From: Clostridiaceae bacterium OM02-2AC
GTDB taxonomy: Bacteria; Bacillota_I; Bacilli_A; Erysipelotrichales; Erysipelotrichaceae
Direction of reading: 5' to 3'
NCBI GenBank assembly: GCA_003481775.1
Contig: QULU01000001.1
Span: 124,436-188,435, forward strand
DNA: 64,000 bases
Below the pieces are notes generated by a model. The model ran no database searches, was not told the DNA's origin, and worked only from the letters and a program-made list of their open reading frames with translations. The position numbers and the translations under genes are program-made. Shown here one piece after another: positions 1 to 7,477 of the stretch; the first letter of the stretch is position 1, and each line of letters opens with the position of its first letter.

Positions 1-459
1 CAGTGCCATAGCGATCCACACCCGCTGCCGCTGCCCACCGGACAGCTCGTTCACATATGCATCCGCATGAGTCGAAATTCCGGTCTTTTTCATTGCCCAT
101 GAAACGATATCATGATCCTGTTGATTCAGCGATTGCATCGCCTTCTGATAAGGAAAACGGCCATACTGTACCAGCTCACGAACACGCAGACCTTCGGGAA
201 CCAGCGGGGATTGCGGAAGCAGCGCTAGTCGCTTTGCAATCTGTCTGCGCTTCATATCCTTTAACGATTCTCCATCCAGTAAGACCTCTCCCTTCTGCGG
301 CGTGATGATGCCGGCCATAGTCTTCAGAAGGGTTGATTTCCCACATCCGTTTGGCCCGATCATCATGGTGATTTTCCTTTCCGGTATCTGCAGGCTGACA
401 TCCTGCAGGACATGACTGTCCTCATATCCGGCATACAGATTCTGTACCTCCAACGTCAT
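1..459 (-). CDS. Iron-siderophore ABC importer ATPase, FecE/FhuC type (partial, cut by window edge)
   Basis: Cytoplasmic ATPase that would power uptake through the two FecCD-type permeases just upstream. Reading inward from the ATG at 459 gives 153 residues without a stop before the window ends, so the C-terminal part is missing. The Walker A motif GPNGCGKST lies near residue 37, the Q-loop around LLPQSP near residue 80, and the ABC signature LSGGQRQRVWIAMAL sits at the cut edge; Walker B and the switch His are outside. The start is set by a GGAGG-like site in front of the ATG, one base after the preceding permease stop, which indicates a tightly coupled operon. The family is clear. The substrate (ferric siderophore, heme or cobalamin) is inferred from the operon and cannot be fixed from the ATPase. 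Confidence 0.93.
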   Translation of the reverse strand, partial: MTLEVQNLYAGYEDSHVLQDVSLQIPERKITMMIGPNGCGKSTLLKTMAGIITPQKGEVLLDGESLKDMKRRQIAKRLALLPQSPLVPEGLRVRELVQYGRFPYQKAMQSLNQQDHDIVSWAMKKTGISTHADAYVNELSGGQRQRVWIAMAL

Positions 460-460
460 G

Positions 461-1471
461 CTACGACCTCCTATCGAGTTTCATCATCAGATAAATAAAA
501 TAAGGAATGCCAATCATGGAAACCAGAATTCCCACCGGAATCTCCAACGGTGAAAACAGATTTCTTGCCAGCATATCCGCAATAATCAGCAACATGGAGC
601 TGATCAAAGCTGCAAGCGGCAGCAGCAGACGATGCCGCACACCAGCGATACGAAGCGCAATCTGTGGTCCCAGCAGCCCCAGAAATGCAATGCTTCCGGC
701 AACAGCTGTTGCCAGTGCCGCAAGCGCCGCTGCGGCTGCCAGAAACCATATCCGTGTTCGCTGCGTGGAAACCCCAAGTGCCGCTGCCCCCTCATCTCCA
801 AGTGAAAGGATATCCAGCGTTCTGCTGTGTGTCCATACCAGCACCAGCAGCAAAAGGATCAGCGGAGCACTGACAAGAATATAGCGCCAGCTGCTTCCCC
901 ACAAGGAGCCATTGGTCCACATCAGCACCTGATTATAATCACCTCTGCTCATTTGCAGCTGATAAAAGCTGATAACTGCTGTAATGCCGGCATTCACACC
1001 AACACCGGTAAGAAGGAAACGAATCGGGCGGATTCCATTGCGCCACGAATAACCATATAAAAAGGCTGTTGTGCAAAATGCGCCGGCTATGGCAAGCAGC
1101 GGCATGAGCAACACCTTCCCATCGGAAAGGGAGCTGCTGTAGGCGTTCGCTCCATGCGAAATCCACAATACGACAAACAGGGCACTTCCCGCATTGATAC
1201 CGATCATACCGGGCTCCGCAAGCGGATTTTTCGTAATCCCCTGCAAGATGGTGCCGGATACTCCCAGTGCGCTTCCAACAAGTATCGCAAGTACAATGCG
1301 TGGAAGCCGTATCTGAAAGATTGCAAATGTATGCGTTCTGCTTCCCTTGTTCAGCAATGTTGTCAACAGGTCAGAAGGGCTGATTGAATAGCTGCCGGTC
1401 ATGATGGAAAGCGCCACAGCAGCAAGCAGCAGGAGCACACACAGCACCAAAATCCTATGTCGTTTTTGCAT
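461..1471 (-). CDS. FecCD/BtuC-family ABC permease (second permease of the iron importer)
   Basis: Integral membrane permease of 336 residues, the usual length for the FecCD family (about 330). It would form the translocation channel together with the preceding permease. Visible features are a long series of hydrophobic helices, the GTILQGITKNPLAEPG segment near residues 52-67 typical of the first conserved loop, and LSLGDEGAAALG near residue 225, the coupling-helix region that contacts the ATPase. Its start overlaps the last base of the upstream permease stop. A stretch near residue 100 (HGANAYSSSLSDG) is an extracellular loop of no special note. The iron-siderophore assignment comes from the binding protein and the general family, not from a substrate signature. 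Confidence 0.93.
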   Translation of the reverse strand: MQKRHRILVLCVLLLLAAVALSIMTGSYSISPSDLLTTLLNKGSRTHTFAIFQIRLPRIVLAILVGSALGVSGTILQGITKNPLAEPGMIGINAGSALFVVLWISHGANAYSSSLSDGKVLLMPLLAIAGAFCTTAFLYGYSWRNGIRPIRFLLTGVGVNAGITAVISFYQLQMSRGDYNQVLMWTNGSLWGSSWRYILVSAPLILLLLVLVWTHSRTLDILSLGDEGAAALGVSTQRTRIWFLAAAAALAALATAVAGSIAFLGLLGPQIALRIAGVRHRLLLPLAALISSMLLIIADMLARNLFSPLEIPVGILVSMIGIPYFIYLMMKLDRRS

Positions 1472-2451
1472 CAGCCGCCCTCCTTTCTGACTAGCAGCAG
1501 AAACACCGGTATTCCCAATATGGCGGTAAACAAGCCGACCGGAAGCTCATACGGTGCGCTCAGCGTTCTGGCAGCGATATCCGCAAACACCAGCATCACA
1601 CCTCCATACAAAAAGCTGAGAGGAAGCAAATAGCGGATATCCCGCGAGAGCACTCTGCGTAGGATATGCGGAACAAACAGTCCGACAAAGCCAATGTTAC
1701 CGGCAACTGCCACACACATCGCACAAAGGGGAATCATCGCCAGAATGACCTGCTTTTTCAATCCTGACGCATCAACGCCAAGGGAGATGGCAGCTTCATC
1801 CCCAAGAGAAAGCAGATTAACCCTGCCGCTCAGTCGTAGGAATACACTCATACAGAAAAGTGTCACTACTCCCAATCCAATGACAGCTCCCCAATCCGCC
1901 TGCCGAAACCCGCCGGCAATCCAGAACGCCAGCTCCTGTGAGCGATTTTGTACAAGTGCTGTCAGGGACGCTGTCGATAGAAAGAACATACTGAAGGCGG
2001 TTCCAGCCAGCAGGATACGCGAGACATCCTGTCGCCCGGCATTTTTCACCGCAAATAGAAACAGCACCAGCCCACTGCAGCCGGCTCCAAGCAGCGCCAT
2101 CCAGAAATTCCCAACAGCAGCAAACAGCGGAAATACGGAAGCGCATGCCACAAACAGCACAGAGCCCTGTGTAATACCGAGAATGGATGGTTCTGCAATC
2201 GGATTCCGCAAAATCCCCTGCATCATCACACCGCTGGCTGCAAGCAGTCCTCCGCACAGCAACGCACTTAGCGCACGCGGCAAACGCACATTGCGAATGA
2301 GCTGATCATGAAGCGTTCCCTGATACTCAAAGAGGGCATGCAGCACATCATCGAAGGGAATATCCTTCGCCCCTATCAGAACCGATAGGACGATGCCCTG
2401 CAGCAACAGCAGAATACCGATTGCTGCCGTGATTGAAACCCTGCTGCGCAT
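1471..2451 (-). CDS. FecCD/BtuC-family ABC permease (first permease of the iron importer)
   Basis: Integral membrane permease of 326 residues and the partner of the next gene; such importers commonly use a heterodimer. It shows the conserved GVMMQGILRNPIAEPS segment near residue 72 and the coupling motif LLSLGDEAAISLGVD near residue 215, both diagnostic for the FecCD family, and it ends in a hydrophobic helix followed by basic residues. It begins one base after the stop codon of the binding lipoprotein at 2453, and its stop shares a base with the start of the next permease, so the four importer genes read as one transcription unit from the promoter near 3430-3458. Confidence 0.93.
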   Translation of the reverse strand: MRSRVSITAAIGILLLLQGIVLSVLIGAKDIPFDDVLHALFEYQGTLHDQLIRNVRLPRALSALLCGGLLAASGVMMQGILRNPIAEPSILGITQGSVLFVACASVFPLFAAVGNFWMALLGAGCSGLVLFLFAVKNAGRQDVSRILLAGTAFSMFFLSTASLTALVQNRSQELAFWIAGGFRQADWGAVIGLGVVTLFCMSVFLRLSGRVNLLSLGDEAAISLGVDASGLKKQVILAMIPLCAMCVAVAGNIGFVGLFVPHILRRVLSRDIRYLLPLSFLYGGVMLVFADIAARTLSAPYELPVGLFTAILGIPVFLLLVRKEGG

Positions 2452-2452
2452 C

Positions 2453-3385
2453 TTACTTTACCAGCAGGCTTTGAACCTCATTCAGAAACACGTCTCTTCC
2501 GATACTGCTGTAACCGATATTGAAATACGGGCTTGACGGCAGCTCTGTCACCTGCTTGTTTTTTACAGCCTGCATCGTTTTGTAGATACTGTTCTTTTTC
2601 AACGCCTTCATATCAGCATCCGTGCCGACAACGATCAGATGATCGGCATCCAGATCCGCCAGTCCCTCATAGGAAATAACAGGAAGGCTGATGGAATCCT
2701 GCTTTGGCATATTGGCCGGCTTCTTTAAGCCCATATCCTCATAAAACACACTTCCGATTCCCGCCGCATCAAATACAAACAACTGCCCACCGCTTGCCAG
2801 CAGTGCCAGATAGGTTGCATCCTCGCCATTCGCCTTACGAACGGCTGCACCGGCCTTTTTCGCTTTCTCATCATAGCTCTTCAGCCATGCGGCAGCACGC
2901 TCCTTTTGCTGCATCATACGGGCAAAGGTTTCCACATCCTGTCGCCAGTCAGTCTGCGCCAGCTCCACCATGATGGTCGGTGCGATTTCCTTCAGCTGCT
3001 CATACATTTTTTCCTGTACGCCGGAGATGATGATCAAATCCGGATGCAACTCCAGTATGCCCTCAATATCCATAGAATCCTGCATACTGTAGCCAAGAAT
3101 TTTCGCACCCTGTAATGTTTCCTGAAGATAGGATGGAAACCTGGTATAATCGTAGGCATCGGAGTTCGCCGTACCAGTAATGGAATATCCCAGCAGCGAT
3201 AAGATATCACTGTTTCCGCTCAAATCCACGATTCGCTTCGGATCTGCCGGTATCGCAACCTCTCCCTTTGCATCCTTAACCGTTATCATCTTATCTGCTG
3301 CAGATGCTTCCTGTTTGCTTTGACACCCGCTTACCATAGCAAGCGTCAAAACAAGTACACAGAGCATCCATAATTTCTTTTTCAT
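2453..3385 (-). CDS. Iron-siderophore ABC transporter substrate-binding lipoprotein (FecB/FhuD-like)
   Basis: Surface-anchored receptor that delivers substrate to the importer. The N-terminus is a lipoprotein signal peptide with the lipobox VSGC near residue 20. The mature part has the class III binding-protein pattern: a first lobe with KRIVDLSGNSDILSLLGY, a long helix with WLKSYDEKAKKAG, and a second lobe with DLDADHLIVVGTDAD. Length 310 is normal. The upstream in-frame ATG at 3391 touches the GGAGGA site, so the ATG at 3385 with proper spacing is chosen. The gene is first in the operon and divergent from an AraC regulator, a common arrangement for siderophore uptake. Substrate identity is inferred. 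Confidence 0.9.
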   Translation of the reverse strand: MKKKLWMLCVLVLTLAMVSGCQSKQEASAADKMITVKDAKGEVAIPADPKRIVDLSGNSDILSLLGYSITGTANSDAYDYTRFPSYLQETLQGAKILGYSMQDSMDIEGILELHPDLIIISGVQEKMYEQLKEIAPTIMVELAQTDWRQDVETFARMMQQKERAAAWLKSYDEKAKKAGAAVRKANGEDATYLALLASGGQLFVFDAAGIGSVFYEDMGLKKPANMPKQDSISLPVISYEGLADLDADHLIVVGTDADMKALKKNSIYKTMQAVKNKQVTELPSSPYFNIGYSSIGRDVFLNEVQSLLVK

Positions 3386-3402
3386 GCACATCCTCCTAAT
3401 CT

Positions 3403-3418
3403 GTTAGCTTATTCTAAC
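3403..3418. promoter_or_regulatory. Dyad GTTAG-N6-CTAAC in the importer leader, candidate metal-repressor operator
   Basis: A perfect 5-bp inverted repeat lies between the -10 box and the ribosome-binding site of the importer, where a repressor would block transcription. TTAG/CTAA half-sites resemble DtxR/IdeR-type iron boxes, but the spacing is not the classical one and it is not a Fur box. Which regulator binds it is unknown. Confidence 0.4.
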
Positions 3419-3429
3419 TTACGCGTGCC

Positions 3430-3458
3430 ATTATAACAAATCACACACCCTTCTGCAA
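3430..3458 (-). promoter_or_regulatory. Sigma-A promoter of the iron importer operon
   Basis: TTGCAG and a perfect TATAAT are separated by 17 bases, reading toward the binding lipoprotein. The -10 box lies about 45 bases upstream of the chosen start. Confidence 0.65.
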
Positions 3459-3493
3459 GCCATTCACCCGTTATCCTTATTTTAACATCCGAT

Positions 3494-3533
3494 AGCATTA
3501 TGCTGGATACCATGTCCGCTTGTTTGATATAAT
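3494..3533 (+). promoter_or_regulatory. Promoter region of the AraC-type regulator with an 11-bp palindrome
   Basis: An extended -10 box (TGA followed by TATAAT, 3525-3533) precedes the regulator gene, with no good -35 box, as expected for an activated or autoregulated promoter. The perfect palindrome AGCATTATGCT at 3494-3504 sits where an activator or autorepressor could bind, between the two divergent promoters. Confidence 0.5.
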
Positions 3534-3554
3534 AGGAAAACAGGAGGTTTTTTT

Positions 3555-4556
3555 ATGTATACATCCACCAGCTCCCGCATGCTTCGCGATATGTTCACAC
3601 GTGAACTGGGTCTGCAAAAAACAGAGATGCCGCAAAGATGCAGCTATTGCAAAAAAGGCTTTGATGATTTCCTTGATGTTTTTTACCAGCCGGATTTATT
3701 TGCCTTCAGTATTGCGAATTACACAGTCCCCCATCCTTTTACCATACACTTTGATCATCCCGAAGCTTTGTTGCGATTCGGACTAGTACAAGAAGGCACT
3801 ACCAGAGTACAGCAGCAGGAACAGGACATACGAAGCCAGCAGCCGGCTGCCTTTCTCGTTTGGGAAGAGCATCCCTGTGGTACGCAGTCATGGAAACGAA
3901 TCGATCACCTGATTGGTATGGAATTTGCCATACATCCTGCATATCTAACAGCATTGGCAAAGCGTGGCTATGTCATCCCGCTGCAAGAGCAGCTGATTGC
4001 CAATCACACCTATCCCCATCTTCCTGCACCGCTGTATCCTATATTTCATCAGCTTCGCCGGCTGCATACACAGCAGGAGCTGACATCGCTTTATGTCGAG
4101 GGTGCACTCTTGCAATGTCTGAGCATTCTCGCACAGCAGACCACACAAAGGAATTCTGCATTTTCCAGACAGATGGATTATGGAACCCTACAGCTTGGCA
4201 GCCGGACCATTCATCTGCAGGAGGCGGATTATCTTGCAATTCAAAAGGCGCACCAGCGTTTGCTGGACAATATCGCTGATCCACCTACGATTCACGCCTT
4301 AAGCCGCAGTCTGCTGATTGATCCACAGAAGCTGAAGGCCGGCTTTCGCTACTATTATCACATGAGCATTCGGGAATTTTCGCTTTCCTTAAAGATGACG
4401 CAGGCAGCAGCCCTGCTTTGTACCAGTGATTTGAGCATCCGTGAAATTGCTGCCCGCGTTGGCTACCGTTATCCATCCAGCTTTATTCAGACCTTTCAAA
4501 ACACCTATCACTGCACACCGCTGCAGTATCGACACAAAGAGCGATGCCTGCGCTAA
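3555..4556 (+). CDS. AraC-family transcriptional regulator, probable regulator of the divergent iron importer
   Basis: DNA-binding regulator of 333 residues. The C-terminal about 100 residues form the AraC double helix-turn-helix: the first at SLKMTQAAALLCTSDLSIREIAARVGY and the second at PSSFIQTFQNTYHCTPLQYR, close to the family consensus. The N-terminal about 220 residues are a ligand-sensing region without a clear named domain, beginning with a Cys pair (CSYCKKG) that could bind metal; that is speculation. A CAGGAGG site at 3541-3547 supports the ATG at 3555. It is transcribed away from the siderophore importer, and AraC-type regulators of such operons (YbtA or AlcR class) are known to sense the imported siderophore. 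Confidence 0.88.
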   Translation: MYTSTSSRMLRDMFTRELGLQKTEMPQRCSYCKKGFDDFLDVFYQPDLFAFSIANYTVPHPFTIHFDHPEALLRFGLVQEGTTRVQQQEQDIRSQQPAAFLVWEEHPCGTQSWKRIDHLIGMEFAIHPAYLTALAKRGYVIPLQEQLIANHTYPHLPAPLYPIFHQLRRLHTQQELTSLYVEGALLQCLSILAQQTTQRNSAFSRQMDYGTLQLGSRTIHLQEADYLAIQKAHQRLLDNIADPPTIHALSRSLLIDPQKLKAGFRYYYHMSIREFSLSLKMTQAAALLCTSDLSIREIAARVGYRYPSSFIQTFQNTYHCTPLQYRHKERCLR

Positions 4557-4653
4557 GCTATGGGATCTGCAAGGCACAGGCATTTCAGGAAGTCGCCAAG
4601 GTTTCAAGACAGCAGGCTGCTTTCCAGCCCATGATTCACACACAAAACAGCGA

Positions 4654-4685
4654 AAATAAAACAGTCCTGCGGACTGTTTTATTTT
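4654..4685. terminator. Bidirectional intrinsic terminator between convergent genes
   Basis: A perfect stem of at least 10 bp (AAAACAGTCC / GGACTGTTTT, loop TGC) is flanked by A and T runs on both sides. It can stop the AraC gene from the left and the DUF1540 gene from the right; the stem overlaps the DUF1540 stop codon. Confidence 0.85.
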
Positions 4686-4843
4686 GTACATCTGCAGCGG
4701 AAGGATTTGCATTCCGTTTCGTGACAATCATTTGGATGAACACAGTTATCACAGCAAACGCTAATTGTTTCTGCGTTACAGCATGCATCCTTGTTATAAA
4801 CACAATTGTGTACGCTGCATAGGATTTCGGTTTTTTTCTGCAT
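4679..4843 (-). CDS. DUF1540 small cysteine-rich protein (54 residues)
   Basis: A short gene, easily missed by length cut-offs. It encodes 54 residues with ten cysteines, in the spacing of the DUF1540 family: ILCSVHNCVYNKD, then VCCDNCVHPND, then ETECKSFRCR. Such proteins probably bind metal and are common in spore-forming Firmicutes; their function is not established. The ATG at 4843 is preceded by GGAGGTG at good spacing. Directly upstream is CATACTA with ATA 17 bases further up, a match to forespore sigma-F/sigma-G promoters. The neighbours are the dipicolinate and Cse60-like genes, which agrees with a sporulation role. Its stop lies inside the shared terminator. Confidence 0.88.
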   Translation of the reverse strand: MQKKTEILCSVHNCVYNKDACCNAETISVCCDNCVHPNDCHETECKSFRCRCTK

Positions 4844-4863
4844 GGTTTACACCTCCACGCTGT

Positions 4864-4893
4864 TAGTATGCGCCACTGTCCGAAATCTATGTG
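4864..4893 (-). promoter_or_regulatory. Candidate sigma-F/sigma-G (forespore) promoter of the DUF1540 gene
   Basis: CATACTA at 4864-4870 is a perfect forespore-type -10 element, with CACATA 17 bases upstream (the ATA is the conserved part of the -35). The leader would be very short and begin just before the GGAGGTG site. The -35 overlaps the stop region of the Cse60-like gene. Confidence 0.6.
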
Positions 4894-5066
4894 CTGAAAA
4901 TCACCATCGCACTGAAGCAGTAAATCTGTTCTTCTTCAAAATCACTCACAGCTGTTGAAAATTTAATATCCAGCAGACGGATATCCGCATGCTCCTGAAG
5001 CCAGCCATTCACCACTTCTGTCAAATCATCCTCATGCTCCTCATCAAACACCTTGATTTGTACCAT
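4887..5066 (-). CDS. Cse60-like sporulation protein (59 residues)
   Basis: A short gene following dapA by 26 bases. The protein starts MVQIKVFDEEHEDDLTEVVN and ends with EEEQIYCFSAMVIF, which matches the pattern I know for the small sporulation protein Cse60 (start with a VKVFDEEHE-like segment, end with EQIYCYSAMI). The function of Cse60 is unknown; in Bacillus it is expressed under mother-cell sigma-E. The ribosome-binding site is weak (AGGA at a long distance), so it may rely on translational coupling to dapA. Its place at the end of the dipicolinate operon fits a sporulation role. Confidence 0.82.
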   Translation of the reverse strand: MVQIKVFDEEHEDDLTEVVNGWLQEHADIRLLDIKFSTAVSDFEEEQIYCFSAMVIFST

Positions 5067-5092
5067 TGTATCACCGATTTCATCCTATCAGC

Positions 5093-5959
5093 TCAATCCT
5101 CCAATCGGTGTCGATATTTCGTGAAATACTCCTGAATTCTGTTTTCCGCTGCTTCACTGACGGTAACCAGTGGCAATCGCAGGATATTTTCACACGCATC
5201 CTGCAGATGGAGCATATACTTTACCGGTGCCGGCGATGCTTCCGTAAATGTCAAAGCCGCCAGCTCATAGAGCCTCCGGCGCAGCCGGTTATCGACGCGT
5301 TCATCATCACAATAGGTCCGTAGCTCCTTCATGCATACATGCCCCATGACAGAGATAAGTCCATCCATGCCGGCATCAAAGCCCTCATCAAAGAAGCCGT
5401 CCTCCCCACTGTAAATCAGAAACTCAGGATGCTGCTGCTTCAGCCTGCGCACCATGTCCAGATTGGAACAGGCCTGCTTCAATGCTGTTATGTTCTTGTG
5501 CTTCTCAAGCAGGGCATGTATGGTTTCATAGGTAAGCTCCACAGCGGTTCTTGATGGCACGTTATACAGCATAAGATTGGTATCCACAGCAGTGGCAACT
5601 GCATCATAATGGGCATACAGCCCGGCAGCATTCGGCTTGCTGTAATATGGTGTTACAATTAATACGCCATCAATCGCCTCCTTCTGTGCTTCCTTGCATG
5701 CCAGAATTGTCGCAGCTGTATCGTTGCTACCGCAGCCATACCAAATCTCTGCGCGATGCTTCACGCGTTTGATGACATGGCGAAGGATGGAAAGCTTCTC
5801 GTTATGAGAGAGTGTCGGTGTTTCTGCCGTTGTCCCGCATACGATGAAGCCGTCACACCCCTCCTTCAAAAGCCGGTGAAGGATGCGATCCATCGATTTG
5901 TAGTCCACTTTGTTATCCCTGGTAAACGGTGTTACCAAAGCAACCATCAGTTTTTTCAT
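5093..5959 (-). CDS. dapA: 4-hydroxy-tetrahydrodipicolinate synthase
   Basis: Condenses pyruvate with aspartate semialdehyde, the first step of the diaminopimelate/lysine branch and the source of dipicolinate precursor. At 288 residues it has normal length. Visible are the CGTTAETPTL loop near residue 41, which includes the conserved Thr pair, YNVPSRT near residue 132 with the proton-relay Tyr, and the Schiff-base Lys in ITALKQA near residue 160. It follows dpaB by three bases and so sits in a sporulation operon; Bacillus subtilis likewise places dapA behind spoVFA-spoVFB, there with asd and dapG in between, which are absent here. This copy is therefore probably tuned to make precursor for spore dipicolinate. 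Confidence 0.93.
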   Translation of the reverse strand: MKKLMVALVTPFTRDNKVDYKSMDRILHRLLKEGCDGFIVCGTTAETPTLSHNEKLSILRHVIKRVKHRAEIWYGCGSNDTAATILACKEAQKEAIDGVLIVTPYYSKPNAAGLYAHYDAVATAVDTNLMLYNVPSRTAVELTYETIHALLEKHKNITALKQACSNLDMVRRLKQQHPEFLIYSGEDGFFDEGFDAGMDGLISVMGHVCMKELRTYCDDERVDNRLRRRLYELAALTFTEASPAPVKYMLHLQDACENILRLPLVTVSEAAENRIQEYFTKYRHRLED

Positions 5960-5962
5960 AGC

Positions 5963-6541
5963 TTATCTGCCTCCCAGTAAAATTGGCTGCTGCTGTCTGT
6001 CGTTTAAGGCCTGATCCATCGTCTGCTCCATCAGCTCCCAATCGGAAACGATGCTTCGCTCCTTGGAAAAAGGGGCATCCTGCCGAAACGGTATGATATA
6101 AAAATGCTTCATATTGATCAGGGAAAAGATATTCACCCCGCTGATTCCCAGACCGTCATTTGTCGCAATACCAAACACGATATTCCGCTGGTTGCGAATC
6201 ATGGCTTTCGCAGACAGTGTAACCGGATGATCGTAAATACCATGTGCCATCTTTGCTGCAACGGTGGCTGTCATGGGAGCAATCACCATTATATCATATG
6301 CGTTTGCCGGTCCAACTTTCTCTGCTTCTACGATTGTATGGATGATGTCATGCTTTGTCACATCCTTTACTTTTCCCAGGAATACATCCTTATCAAAAAA
6401 ACGGGTGGAGCACGTATATACATTTTCACTAACGACAGCCGTCACGTCGTTGTGCTCGCACAATGCTGTCAGCTGCTCGAGAACTGCCGCATGGTTACAG
6501 AAAGAGCCGCAGATACCGAACAGAATGCGTTTATTTTCCAT
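5963..6541 (-). CDS. dpaB: Dipicolinate synthase subunit B (SpoVFB)
   Basis: Flavoprotein-like subunit of dipicolinate synthase, which makes the calcium-chelating compound of the spore core in the mother cell. The 192-residue protein opens with a flavoprotein-family segment (KRILFGICGSFCNHAA), and contains the typical MVIAPMTATVAAKMAHGIYDHPVTL region near residue 85 and FGIATNDGLG near residue 122. Its start overlaps the end of dpaA by 11 bases. The adjacent dpaA and dapA make the assignment secure. Together with gpr and spoIIP elsewhere in the window, it shows that the organism makes endospores. Confidence 0.94.
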   Translation of the reverse strand: MENKRILFGICGSFCNHAAVLEQLTALCEHNDVTAVVSENVYTCSTRFFDKDVFLGKVKDVTKHDIIHTIVEAEKVGPANAYDIMVIAPMTATVAAKMAHGIYDHPVTLSAKAMIRNQRNIVFGIATNDGLGISGVNIFSLINMKHFYIIPFRQDAPFSKERSIVSDWELMEQTMDQALNDRQQQPILLGGR

Positions 6542-7304
6542 TGTTCAGTTTCCCCCTTATACATTCCGCTATGATATTCCCTGCGCTGATACAGGCGAAG
6601 CGTCCCGGCAGATTGCCTGCCTTGATCACGGAAATGCCTTCCTCATGTGCTGCCTTTAGATCAATCAGATCCGGTGTAGAGATATCGATGATGACCGGCT
6701 TATTTTTCCAGGAACGCATTCTGGAAGGTGCGATCATAACACCGGTAGCCGTATGAATGATGACATCTCCGCAATTTTCCCAGTCACGTACCGGCAGAAA
6801 GTCACCCTCCGCTTTACACTCTCTTCGTATGATGCGAACACGGACATGCAGATTCTTCAGCATATCATAAATCACCTGTCCGCAATGGCCATATCCGACG
6901 ATATCGACCTGTATATCATACATACTCTTACAGATACAGCTGATCAACTCATTCAGCACACCCTCTGCGGTCAATATGGCATTCTCATGAATCACGCTTT
7001 CCTCCAGCATATAATAGATTTTTCGCTGCGGCAACGCATCCAGTACTGCATTACGAATTCCGCAGAATAACAAACAATCCTTTCCCTGCATTTCGTAAAA
7101 GGCATGCGGTATGTGAATCGCCTGCTCCTGTATGCGGACATAGCCGAAATCATCGACGCCCTTTACCGGGAAAACCACTGCCTGATACTGCGGCAGATTC
7201 AAAAAGTCTGTTTGCGCATCCAGACGATCAACAGAAAAGTCCTTGGACAGATTGTCATAGACCTGTATCATTCTTTCATCACTGCATATAACTGCAATTT
7301 TCAC
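6531..7304 (-). CDS. dpaA: Dipicolinate synthase subunit A (SpoVFA)
   Basis: Dehydrogenase-like subunit of dipicolinate synthase. A longer open frame runs back to 7406, but the GTG at 7304 is chosen because AAGGAGGG lies just upstream and the protein then begins VKIAVICSDERMIQVYD, in register with the known N-terminal dinucleotide-binding fold. The 257 residues contain a second nucleotide-binding segment, VDIVGYGHCGQVIYDML, near residue 130, then VIIHTATGVMIA and VIIDISTPDLIDLKAA as in the family. It is shorter than the Bacillus protein (about 297). A CATACAAT box at 7323-7330 resembles a sporulation -10 element but leaves almost no leader, so I do not call it. Confidence 0.92.
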   Translation of the reverse strand: MKIAVICSDERMIQVYDNLSKDFSVDRLDAQTDFLNLPQYQAVVFPVKGVDDFGYVRIQEQAIHIPHAFYEMQGKDCLLFCGIRNAVLDALPQRKIYYMLEESVIHENAILTAEGVLNELISCICKSMYDIQVDIVGYGHCGQVIYDMLKNLHVRVRIIRRECKAEGDFLPVRDWENCGDVIIHTATGVMIAPSRMRSWKNKPVIIDISTPDLIDLKAAHEEGISVIKAGNLPGRFACISAGNIIAECIRGKLNNGK

Positions 7305-7414
7305 ACTATCCCTCCTTACGCCATTGTATGTCGCAAACAGGCTTTTGCCATTAGGAAAGCCGTTTGCACATGGAAATCGGAGGAAATGCGAAGCGCAGTG
7401 CATCAAGGCGTCAC

Positions 7415-7457
7415 AAAAAAAGCAGACTGCGCATAGATTCTTCGTACTGCAGTCTGC
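7415..7457 (-). terminator. Intrinsic terminator of tyrS
   Basis: A 9-bp perfect stem GCAGACTGC / GCAGTCTGC with a T run on the minus strand lies 20 bases past the tyrS stop, separating it from the dipicolinate operon. Confidence 0.88.
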
Positions 7458-7477
7458 CTTCTTCTCATTTTTCTGCT

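Noticed and set aside
7323-7330. CATACAAT as a sporulation sigma promoter of dpaA
   Set aside because: The -10 match is good, but no -35 partner was found and transcription would start within the ribosome-binding site. Kept only as a note.
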